Below, one piece after another: positions 45,888 through 56,688 of a stretch of 64,000 bases of DNA. Origin of the DNA: Echinometra lucunter (taxonomy: Eukaryota > Echinodermata > Echinoidea > Camarodonta > Echinometridae); assembly GCA_029962745.1 (NCBI GenBank), contig CM057162.1, positions 16,539,817 to 16,603,816 on the forward strand, in the 5' to 3' direction. Made by a program: the position numbers and the translations under genes. The first letter of the stretch is position 1; every line of letters starts with the position of its first letter. The notes beneath the pieces are model-generated. The model worked only from the letters and a program-made list of their open reading frames with translations. It had not been told where the DNA came from and searched no databases.

Positions 45888-48800
45888 AAAAGACATAGAG
45901 TGTTCAACGTTAAGTATTCGATGAAACAAGCCAATGTATAGTTTCATTCATTTGGTATCAGAAATAATGTGTACTTTGCAATCTCTGTTGTATTACTCTG
46001 AATAATACAGAATGGTTATAAATTTCCTTTCTGATTTTTATCGACACACCAATTTCAAGATATGTATTATTATTCTAAGTGGGGACTCTCCTCAAACGAT
46101 AACTACCAACATGCGACCCTACACCTCCACCCCCCCCCCCGAACAAGCAGTCATCTTTCAAGGGGCAAGGTGAGAATATTCAGATTATTCACTGTTGAAA
46201 TGACATATTTTAGATTTGCAATTTTACTGAAATTTTAGATTAATGTTTGTTGCAAACTTTCATTTCGCAGAAGTAGAAAGCCGTTCATTACACTACAAAT
46301 TATGGAATCTTGGGGATGACCAAAAAATCCCGCTCCCCTTTGATAGAGGAAGGAATATGCTCTTTTCTTTTGCCGCCACTATAAGATTGTGAATAAACTA
46401 CTCCTATCTGTGTGTACCGGTAACGGAGTGTTGCGACAATGTGGACAAATTCAAGCGAACGAACATGTCGTTTTAGAGCACTCAAGAACATATCATAGTA
46501 CCGCACAATTTATTGTCATTCGGGCAAAACTAGCCCCCCCCCCCCCCCCCCCTCGAAGCAGGGAACTGCCAATTTCTGTTTTTTTCTGGTGCGCTTCATA
46601 AATGATCCTCAACTTTTTTCAAATGTTAAGAAATATTTTGTCCCTGTGAGGGAGCAAAGAGATCTAGTAAGATTTTTTTTTTAAATTTTGAATTCTGAAA
46701 GTTATGCTCTTATTTTACATGTTATAGTGCATTGCATTTGTAATTTATTTTTTGCGGAAGCGGATATTGGGGATAGAACTAGATTTCATTTCCTTGAATG
46801 ACTTGAGGCAACAACCTCCTTTGTCCCCACCCTTCTTCCGGTGCATATGTAATATCACTTGGAGCAATTGTGTATCTAGAAAATGTCGCGCCCGGGGCAA
46901 TCGCTGAAATCTGAAATTGCGCCCCCTTCCAACGTCTGATGCTATAAAAAATTAAAAAAATGAATCTTTCCTTGATTGGTCAGAGTTTCTTTCCTTTCGC
47001 CCCCCCTTTTTTTTTTGCGCCCTCTAAAAATTGGCGGCCGGGGCTAATTCCCCCGTGCCTCCACTCCCCCCCCCCTCCCGATACGCCACTGCCTAAGATC
47101 TAGCGTCTGCGAACGATGGACGAAGGATTTCCTGATACAATTCATATCCGCAGTAGTTTGAGTTGTGAGCTTTTCAGATGTTATTTATGATTTACATCGA
47201 ATTGTATTATAGAGTTTTATAGCACTGAATTCGTTTCAAAAGTTGTAGCTGCAAGTGGATTGAAAATACAGTATCGATGACATCACTTAGAATGATTCAT
47301 TTCCTTACTGATATCGCTTTGTACGTGTATATACTTGTACGAAAAAGGGTATTCGCGATTTTTTAAAAAGGCTGTAAACGTTGTACACATTGTAAGCAAT
47401 ATGCAAATGGTAACTCCTAATCTAAATAATCGAATGCTATAGAATAGATGTCAAGTCATATAGTCAAGTGTTTTGAACACTTGACAGGCGTTGCGAAGGT
47501 CAAAGGTGAACGTGTCTTTAGGCAAAAAAATTACCTACATGACTGTAACACTTCCACCTGGTGTTACATGAGGGCCGGTAGGAAGGAATTCCTTCCTTGC
47601 GCAAAGAAAATGGTAGCCAAGCTAAAGCCGAGGTATATACATATGTATCATCATATCCTGAAGAAGCCCTATTGGCGAAATTGATTTCAGATTTTTTTTA
47701 CGGAGTCTTCATTTATAATTTTGTCTTTTCCTTTGATATTTTGACCCATCGCAGATCTTCTGAACTTTCTATGAGTAAATACGGTGCATATTGCATATAT
47801 ATATATATATATATATATACATATGTTGATAAAACTTTTGGTATGGGGACATAGGGTTAGGGTTATGGGGACAGTTTGATGTCATAGAAGAAAAGAATGT
47901 CCCAATAGCAATGTGTTTTGGAGTGCCTTGATCACCTTGCTAAGTGGATATGAGCACCATGAAATATCAATATTAAAAGTAAAGCAGTGGTAGAAGTAGT
48001 CGTCGCCGTCGTCGTCGTTGTAGTAGCAGCATCAGTAGTATAAAATACCTTTCCGATATTTCTGAATAAGTTTGGGAACTTTTTCTTCGTGTCTTACAAT
48101 GTTTGAAGATCGATTGAGGATTTATATCCATCTGACACACCGACACTCTTCCCCTAAAATTCCCTTCTGGAATATAGTGCTGATGAATGCAAAATACAAG
48201 AAAGTTTTTGGTTCTATCATTTTTTTAGATGATTCGCTAATTATTATTACATTTGTATATGTTTATCATAATACCACTTACATTTTTTTCCACTGAATTT
48301 GGATTCGAAAAAGATGGTTGTTTTTTATTTTTGCTTTGTTTTAATGAAAGTATGTTTTAAAGATAAGGGTGTGCTGGTGCTATACATATCATACTGATAT
48401 ATTTAATATAAAATGTAACACTCCTACCTTGCCTGTACATGTATATCACATTATTTTGTTAATGCATTAATGATTGATTATTAGAGGTTTGAGGGAGCGA
48501 CGGGTCAATTGTATTTTAACAAACATTTTTGTAGAACAGGCTCTGCTCACACGCGGCACACAGTATAGTGTACACGTTTTCCTGAAAAGGAGAACGATAA
48601 CACATGCAATTGAAAGTAAATATTTTGATTAAAAAGATAATCAACATACTTGAAGTTGGGTGAAAATCAAGCGGAAATAACGGAAGTGTTGATCAAAGAA
48701 GACGTGAATGTATAATCAAGAATTACGAAAATGTCATGTCCCTTAGAGAATACACGTAAAATGAGAAAAATTGACATGGTACCTTTTATCCTGAATTTAG

Positions 48801-49125
48801 GCCAAGATGTCGTCATCAAAATGAGCAACAATGAGAACTAGATTTTTTGAGAATTGTCTCAGCTACAACATATCGAAATCCCGGGGAAAATTAACTAATA
48901 ATAAGCAAGATAGTCTCGGTTAAAGGCAAAAAATATAACGTCAAAAATAAAAAAAAATAATAAAAATTTTGAGTTCACATCAGAATAGAATGACGTCAGA
49001 GCATCGAAAAGGTAAATGTTTATCATGGATTCACATCTACAACTCATAACCTTTCAGAGTATGTAAAAAAAAAAAAAATTGGGGGTATCCATGCATTTTG
49101 AGAAGCTATGGCGGATAATAAAGGG
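45888..49125. other. Non-coding stretch downstream
   Basis: No gene recognised. It contains poly-C tracts (about 46130-46140, 46533-46552), a degraded repeat at about 46850-47093 ending CGATACGCCACTGCC (a hAT-type end), a small hairpin CAAGTGTTTTGAACACTTG (about 47464-47482), a (TA)n tract (about 47797-47820) and a (CGT)n tract (about 48001-48020). The 78-codon frame at 47448 has no recognisable domain. Confidence 0.5.
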
Positions 49126-49480
49126 ACATATTTTTTGCGTGTTTTTACATTATTTTCAACATTGACTCGCGCACGGATTTTGAATTTTGGTGCGCGCGTA
49201 CATTATGGTTGGTCGAAATCAGTTCTAAATTGATGGAAATTGTTAAGAAAAGTGTCAGGGATTCAAATCAGGTGAAAAAAACGGCGTTTTAACGTTATTT
49301 GGGACCTGCGCGCGCGTATGACGCGCGCCCGGACGCGGACGCGCACAAATTTTTGAACTGCTTAAAATGGCCTGAAACGTGTGCAAAATGAATTTGAAGC
49401 GATTCTGAGCATTTTTAATTTTTGCGCGCGCGCTGACACGCGGACGTACGCGTACGCGTGCGTCTGGCTATCTGAAATTT
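49126..49480. repeat. CpG-dense GCGCG repeat patch
   Basis: Several clusters such as GTGCGCGCGTAC, TGCGCGCGCGTATGACGCGC and GCGGACGTACGCGTACGCGT recur at intervals of about 120 bp, separated by AT-rich spacers with TGAATTT or TTTTTGAACTG. A shorter similar cluster occurs near 26460-26490. No gene. Confidence 0.65.
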
Positions 49481-49625
49481 ATTGGATTAAAATTAACTTT
49501 AATCTTGAAAAATCTTATACAAATCGCAGTTTGTCAGAAAGAAAGGGTAGAAAAACAAAAATAACAGTTGCAAGTGCGTGCAAGTGGGTGAGTGCCTGTG
49601 AAAAGTTAGCAATATGTATGTTTGT

Positions 49626-51060
49626 TTGTTTTTTTTTTTTTCTAGAACTGGTCATTTTTACAAATATTTGGATAAAAGATATTTTTTCATTAGTGCTTTG
49701 AAAGAATAAAGTGATGCTGAATGTTTTATGCTGGGAGGTAAATTGTTCCATACATCTGGACCATGGTGTCTAATCGATTTATGGGCAAGAATTATTTTGG
49801 GGTTGGTTAAATGGAGATCAGTAGAGTGTTGAGTGGGATAAGAATGAATATTTCTATTATACCTGAAAATATTACAAAAAGGCAATGGAATTGTATTTTG
49901 TCGAAAATTTGTACATAAAGACTGCAGTTTGGAATAGGTGAGTATCGGCAATTTGTAATGTTTTTAATTTATGAAATATTGGATCTGTGTGGGCTAAGTA
50001 ATGTGAACCGAAGGTGCACATCCGAAGTGCTTTCTTTTGGAGGTGAGATATTGCCATAATTTTCGTTTTGTTATTACAATAAGAAATGTAGGATAACATG
50101 TGAAAATAACATATTGACGTCTATTACGCAAATTATCTTCAAACCAGGAGAGGGCAACCCCTCTCACTCCATATGCCTTTAGTTTACAAATTAATATCCG
50201 ATGATCCATTATGTCGAAAGCTTTCGATAAGTCCATGAATACTCCGATAGTATGTTCTCTTTTAGAGAGGGAATCAGTTATTTTGTCGTATAGTTGTAAA
50301 ATTGCAAAGTCAGTTGAGTGATTCTCTCTGAATCCATACTGATTAGGAATTAGTAAATCATTAATATTCAAGAAAGCATATAATCCTTTATGAACTATTT
50401 TTTCTAGTATTTTCGAAATGCTTTGTAACAAAGAAATTGGTCTGTAGTTAGCAATTTGGGTTGGGTCATCTTCTTTATAAATCGGAATTATATTTGCCAT
50501 CTTCATTAAGACGGGAAAAATGAATTGGGAGAGAGACAGATTGAAATATGAGACAATGGCGAAACTATGAAATGAATTATTTGCTTTAATAGAGATACAC
50601 TTAATTCGTCATGGCCGCTTGATTTAGCGGATTTTAGGGAACGTACAATTTCTAAAATCTCATGGATATTTGTTGGATTAAAGAACAGAGAGTGTTCAAC
50701 ATTGTCCTTTAAGTATTTCGAAAAATCGTTTTCCCCAGTGAATATTTTTGATGCTAAATTTGGGCCAGCATTAGTGAAGAATGTATTAAATGCATTAGCA
50801 ATATCCTTAGGATCTTGAATATTACGCCCATTATCATCAAATTCGATTGTATTTAGATCATGCTTTTTCTTACCTAAGGCTTCATTAATTGTTTGCCACA
50901 GTGCTTTATTATTATCTTTAATGTTTTCAATTTTATTAGAGAAATATAATTTGCGAGGTAATCGAATCAGAGATGTTAATTTATTGCGGTACTTTTTATA
51001 TTTATTTTGATTTTCGGTTGTAGGTGATTTAAGTGATATTTTGTACAAGCGATTTCGAAT
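49626..51060 (-). mobile_element. CR1-like LINE, 5' truncated, catalytic core deleted
   Basis: Read on the minus strand from about 51060: a pre-RT region (WQTINEALGKKKHD), then a frame change near 50506, then RT block 1-4 residues (NYRPISLLQSISKILEK, NQYGFRENHSTDFAI, motif A MDLSKAFD), then RNRRQYV. Immediately after this (about 50100-50115) the frame jumps to the C-terminal region (LSYISYCNNKTKIMAISHLQKKALR ... HGPDVWNNLPP). The segment that should contain the motif C F/YADD is missing, so an internal deletion removed the catalytic aspartates. A poly-A tail at 49626-49641 (poly-T on +) marks the 3' end. Confidence 0.82.
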
Positions 51061-51061
51061 A

Positions 51062-51390
51062 TATGGTATGGTATGGCATTGTAACTACAGTGGCAGGCAA
51101 GCTGCCCCATCCTACCCAACCTCCCGCCATTACGTGAACTGGTATCATCTGGGGCAACTATATAAATAAACTAAGCGTGGCTCATCGGGATGATGAGCAA
51201 GCTGGGCAATGGTAACTTGACCTGCGGACGGTTTACCTGCCTACAGGATAGTAACTACAGTGACAGGCAAACTGCCCCATCCTACACAACCTCCAGCCAT
51301 TACACGATTTGGAGCAATCCAGATAAATGTAATGAACATGGGTCATCAAGATAACGAACGAGAAATCCCGCCATTATGCGATTCGGACTG
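51062..51390. repeat. Tandem duplication, about 170-bp unit
   Basis: TGTAACTACAGTGGCAGGCA at about 51078 recurs as AGTAACTACAGTGACAGGCA at about 51248, followed in both by CTGCCCCATCCTAC.CAACCTCC.GCCATTAC. A third partial copy (ATCCCGCCATTATGCGATTC) abuts the left end of the Harbinger element. Confidence 0.75.
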
Positions 51391-51400
51391 ATCTAGATAC

Positions 51401-51446
51401 AGGTTCCCACTGCCGATCAAACCAGCCCGACCAAGCCCGATCAAGC
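51401..51446 (+). repeat. Harbinger left terminal inverted repeat
   Basis: Starts AGGTTCCCACTGCCGATCAA and ends CCGATCAAGC; matches the inverse of 59292-59337 at 44 of 46 positions. Confidence 0.92.
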
Positions 51447-51520
51447 TATTTTGGCCTGGTCGGGCTCGGTCGGCAAGGGCGATCGGGGTCGGTCTACCTT
51501 GATCGGTATCGATCTGGCTT

Positions 51521-51562
51521 CCTACACGACATTTTTTGGCATGCCAAAAAATATCGTGTAGG
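51521..51562. repeat. 42-bp near-perfect palindrome inside Harbinger left end
   Basis: CCTACACGA and TCGTGTAGG arms enclose the exact 20-bp palindrome TTTTTTGGCATGCCAAAAAA. The half-site CTACACGA also recurs nearby (about 51713), so this may be a protein-binding site. Confidence 0.85.
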
Positions 51563-52019
51563 AGTCGTGAAGGCAAGCCATCGTACAGCGATCGTGTACT
51601 GATCGAGTAGAGATCGAGTTGATCGAAAATCGATCGTGTAGAGGTCTAGTTTGGTCGGGGTGGATTTTTTCCGCCGATCACTACCCGATCATCTCGATTC
51701 ACACACAACTTCTACACGATTGGTTCCCGATCAACTCGATCAACAACTCAACTGCTTCACGATCGATACATGTCTGCCCTGAACACTTACTCGACCGAAC
51801 TCGCTCACTTCTCGACTGCTTTACGATCACATCCCAATCACTTCTCGACCGCACTCGATCTTTCGGATCGCAACTCAACCAAGGGCAAAGACACAATTAC
51901 GTGCTGATCTTATCACATTTTCTTCGTACCAGTAGGCCTATTATTGATATTAAAATTAATCAGTTCTGGAATTGGGAGTGATAACAGGTGACTACTTGCA
52001 GCTCTTCACATACTCCAAC

Positions 52020-54138
52020 ATGCCGCGTAGAACTAAACGTAAAGCTGCGACAGCTGCTGATACAGATGATGGCAATGAATCGACATCTTCAACATCTTCA
52101 GTCACAAGGCCCCAAGAGCGTACAGCAGCACCTCAAACCGAAGACTCCCCTGCCAAACACACCCGAAGACAAGAGCACATGAAAAGAAGTGTCAGTGCTA
52201 CTGCTGCGTCATCTGATGTGACTGAAAGTGAAAATGTAGCTACAACCTCGGCCATCTCACCTCCTGTAGAAATCCCTCGGTTGACCAAGAAAAAAAACGA
52301 ACGTGCAGCAATCGGCAGCTCCTCCACCTCGGAACCAATCCCCAAGCAATAGCACAGAAAGTCAAGAGCAGGAACAGCCTCGCTTCCCGCAGAAAGAGGT
52401 AGGCCTAAATACTTGTATTGATGCATTTTTTTTCTTTTTACTTTTGTATATAAAAAAATATCAGTAAGAGCAATTCTTTAAATTCCTTATACATTAAACG
52501 TGGACCCCTATGAAAAACAGCATCTTTTGCTGATGAAGGTGCTTCCGTCCCACAAGTGGCAAATAAATAAATAAATAAATGTATAATTTCCTTGTAGTAC
52601 CCGCCCCCAAGAGAGAGAGAGAGAGAGAATGAATGATCATTTACAGTGGTAGGCCTATAATTTATGAACATTGATTTTATTCAGACTGAATTCAAAACCC
52701 GGAAGTCCATGCGTCGAATGCTCACTCAGGATGAAGAGGACGATCTCGTGACGTGGCTGAGGGAGCACACCTTTCTGTACGATAAGTCATCTGCCCAGTT
52801 CAAAATGAGAGAAAAAAAGAGCAGGACATGGCGGGAAAAGGAGGACGAATTGGACTTGAATCCCGGAGATCTGTCATCGATTTGGTATCTCAACATGAGA
52901 ACCCTGTTTTCCAGACTCATCAAGACATCTCGCAAGTCAGGATCTGGTGCTGCAGAGCGAACAGCAAGACAGGAATGGATTCTGAACAAATTTGAATTCA
53001 TCCGGCCATACCTGGTTCAGTTGCGTCATCAGAGAGGATCCAATGTAAGATTTTTTTTCTCTCTCTCTTTCTTTTTCCTTTCTTTTTCCTTTCTTTTTTC
53101 CTTCTTCAATTTTTCGGCAAAAGGCTTTTGGAATATCACCCAGTAAACCCTTTTATCAAATAAGTACTCCAGATAGCCTGTCAACATACTCTATAAGATA
53201 AAAACAAAATGCCAAAAGACCATGGGACAATGAGATTTAGTGCTAATTACAGTGTGCTTTTCAATTATAAAAATGTTGATATTGTAGTCCAACTCTAATG
53301 AATGTTCACATTGTGCATAATATGGATGGATATACAGATATTTCCATTTACTTTATGTCCAATATATTTGTAGTTTGCTGAAAAGAGGAAGGAGCTTGCC
53401 CCAGAGGAAACAGATGATGATGGTGATGCCGCTTCTGATTTGTCAGCACCATCAACTTCATCTGGAGGCGGTCAAAAAGCAGCTAGTGCAATCTCCTCGC
53501 TGACATCTGAGTTGGAGTCCGTGCGTGGTGCCATTACAGGTGCACGGGATGCAGCTTCTCAGAGTGGCCAGTTTTTGGTGTACTTGATGCGCCAAATGGA
53601 TCAGCAAAGGATGAATTCGTTCATCACCCGAGTCACTAGGCAGGCTCTCGACCTTGTGGATGAGAGCCGAGAGGAGAAATTGCGACTGACAGCTCAGGAG
53701 GCAGCTCCGCAGGCACCTAAGCAGGCAACAACATCAATGTTTACCCTACCTAATGTTCCCTCACATCAGTTCTCAGCAAACAGAAGACGAGCTCCCCCTT
53801 CATCAGCCGCTGGATCAGCAGGGCAACACCACCAGCAGTTCAGACAGCAGCAACAACTTCAGGACTTTCAGCTTGCCACAAACATAGCTGCAGCTGCACC
53901 ACCAGCCCATCTCACTCCTCAGATGTCATACTATTCCCATCTACAGCCACCCAATGTGCAACCGTTTCTCTCGCAACAGCCAGAGAGCAATTTCCCTGCA
54001 GCTGTCTCAACAACCACTACATCTGTCATCCGTCGTGCCATGGATATTGTCTGTACACCAAGCACTTCCTTCAGCCTCAGCCAAGAGACAATTGAAGCAG
54101 ACATTGACGACTCTAGCATCTGTCATCAGATTGACTGA
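52020..54138 (+). CDS. Harbinger MADF/Myb-like DNA-binding protein (one frameshift)
   Basis: Three exons: 52020-52398, 52685-53044, 53374-54138, all joined in phase 0, about 500 residues. Exon 1 is Ser/Thr-rich and basic (PRRTKRK). Exon 2 carries the MADF/Myb-SANT-like domain (DDLVTWLREHTFLYDK, then WYLNMRTLFSRLIK). Exon 3 has an acidic/Ser stretch, a helical segment (QSGQFLVYLMRQMDQQRMNSF) and Gln/Pro-rich regions. In PIF/Harbinger elements the partner protein helps import the transposase and guide it to the ends. Exon 1 is 379 bp: an A8 run at 52290-52297 has one base too many for an open frame, giving a stop at 52350 unless corrected. This is either a real inactivating mutation or a homopolymer sequencing error. 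Confidence 0.82.
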
Positions 54139-56688
54139 AATGGGCCTATCATTGTAAGAACCGTCATGTCAAAAGCAGCACGGGACGCGCAAGCCCTATG
54201 TGAATGAACTGTGAAAGAACTCGGTATTAGTACTTAAGTCCTTGAACAAAGTTTTACATCTTTGACTTTTGACATTTCTGTTAGAGAATAAGACTTGATA
54301 TTTGGGTGTTTTTGAAGGGCATTTGTCCAACTTCGGGTTTTCTTACAAGTTTATCAGAACTGAAAACATATTCTTCATCACGTTATTTATTGAATACCAT
54401 GGCATAGTTCAAAACATGTTGATTTTTTTCTTAAAAGTGAAAGGAGTTGTCATAGACAATCACGGCTAAGTTTACGTTTGACTTGGCCCAAACTTTCCAT
54501 GATTTCATAGATATTGCAAATGTGGTTCGTGATCAAAGGAAATGAATAAACACTCCAGTGATGTCGAATGACATAAGGTTTTGTTCGAAGTAGAGTTTCG
54601 GAACTTATTTTTAGGAGTTTAGTTAATTTCAATTCCAGGAAATTTTGGTGTTCTTTTCTTTCTTTTTATTGCTTTGTACTTTGAACCTTGGTTATCTTTC
54701 AGATCATAATATCTTTCACAGACTTGTTGTTCAAGTTTGTATCATTACTTTTTTTATTCGCTATATAAGCCAAACTGGATGCATTCAACTGGCACTGAAC
54801 TTGTGTTATTTAATGTAGCAGCACAAAAAACACTAATACAAAAATTTCAAAGCTCCGCGAATAGTCAATGGTGACTGTAATGAGAACTCCGAAGTGCCCA
54901 ATGGATGCTGGCTTTATTCTTAAAGCGAACGTTGATTTTGTAAACGTTGACACTGTTTAAGAGAGCTTGTGTTATTAACATTATTATTTCATGATGTTGG
55001 GATAATGTACTTCCTTTCCTGTTGTGTTAGAGCTAAAGAGAATTTCATCTTTATTAATTCTTTATGAAGTTTTGTGTTTTTGGAAGTTTGAATCATACCG
55101 TCTTTAGGTATTCCACGAGCACGTAATATCTGTTGAATTTAATATCGAGTGTACTGTGGAATGTCTAAAAGCAGGGCAGGAAACAGTATTTCAAATATTT
55201 TAAAGTTCCAAAAAGAAGATGAAGAAAAAAGCAGTGTTGTGAGCTCAGAAGTGCCCAATTACTGACTTTGTAATATGTAAAATCTGTTTTCTTTTCTTTG
55301 ATAAAACTTTACTGTGTAAGTTGTGTTATTAAAAGTTAAATTTTGTGTACGTTTTATGCTGTTGCGAAAATATATATTTTTTATGCCGTAGTGTGTAATC
55401 TAAAGTAATCTAATCTTCACTACCATAACAATGAACTCTTTATCATTCCATTATCAAAAGTGGGTCTTGTATAACCTCTCCCCAGCCTACATACATACAA
55501 CTCGAAATATCATCTTAATATGATACATTACAAAAATTATTAGAAAAGATAGCTGTATCATGATTATGGATCACTGTGCTATTTATTGCTAAAGTCCTTA
55601 TGACTATTTAAACAGCCCTTTCCAAAAATAAAAAGTGAGTTTTGACATGAATATGTGGACAATCAGTAGACCTATAGTACAGTGATTAGACAGTGACAGT
55701 GAACATTACTGAAATTCAGATTGAAAGTCTTCAAAATCAGGCACGAAAGAGTTCTGCTACAGAAGGTTCTAAATCCATTTCAGTTTTGTTCCAAAGAGGT
55801 GCTAAATTCGTATCAGTTTTGTTCAAAAGGTGCTAAACCCATGAAATAAAATTTAAAATGTCAACATGATTGGGGGAGACCTACTTCTGTTGCAGTGTGC
55901 TTTCACACCACAATGATACATTACTTTGACGGGGGCATAATTATAGCACTTTCTATAACCCAAACTTACTTATTTATTTATTTATTATTATTTTTTAATA
56001 ATTCTATGAAGTAGATGGAGTATCTTTTGGAAATGAACATTATTGTTTCCAAAATGTGCTAAATAAATTCAAAATCAAAGTTAGTTATTTTTTCATATGA
56101 GTATGGCGATTTTGCAGCAGATTTATACAATCCATGAACATTACAAAAATATATCGCAAGAATGAACAGAAAGCCAAAATCGAACATTATATATATACTG
56201 TTCGATTTGGCTTTGTGTTCATTCTTGCGATATACTCTGATGAGTGCAAGTCGAAAAGCTTTAGTATGTCTCTCTTCAATGCGATTTTCCGATTCTGTAG
56301 TACCAAACATCTTTTCAATTACAAAAATACTGTAATTCTGATGCAAAGATTATAAAGCAAGAAAATCATGCAAGAAAATTAGTTTCGATCCAAAAAGTGA
56401 TAAGTTCAGTTCAGTTTGTTCGAAAAGTTTCTTATCCATGAATTACAAAAAAAAGAAAAGAATATAAATTGCCTAAAAGTAAAAGAAGGGGGGAAAAAGA
56501 AACAATGAGGAGACCTAGATTTTTTCTTCTTAAGTGTGATTTCATAGTCCTGAGATAGAGTACTTCCGTGGGGCATAATGGTAGTTTCTAACAACACGCA
56601 AATACACCTTTTGGAAGAGAACTCCTCATACAATCATATATCACTGTGTATATACAGAATAGAGCGATTAAGGAGTCACTGTAGTGAA
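54139..56688. other. Intergenic region between the two Harbinger genes
   Basis: 2.5 kb of AT-rich sequence between convergent genes, presumably both 3' untranslated regions. No exon was recognised. It contains a strong short hairpin (56151-56233). Confidence 0.6.
56151..56233. ncRNA. Strong 35-bp hairpin, pre-miRNA-sized (putative)
   Basis: The left arm 56151-56186 (ATATCGCAAGAATGAACAGA...) is inverted at 56199-56233 with only one mismatch and one extra base. The loop is about 12 bases (TTATATATATAC). Size and shape suit a pre-miRNA-like or hairpin-siRNA precursor, but near-perfect pairing also fits a tiny inverted-repeat insertion. Transcription is not shown. Confidence 0.4.

Noticed and set aside
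47448..47684. 78-codon frame with several cysteines
   Set aside because: No recognisable family, no splice or promoter support.
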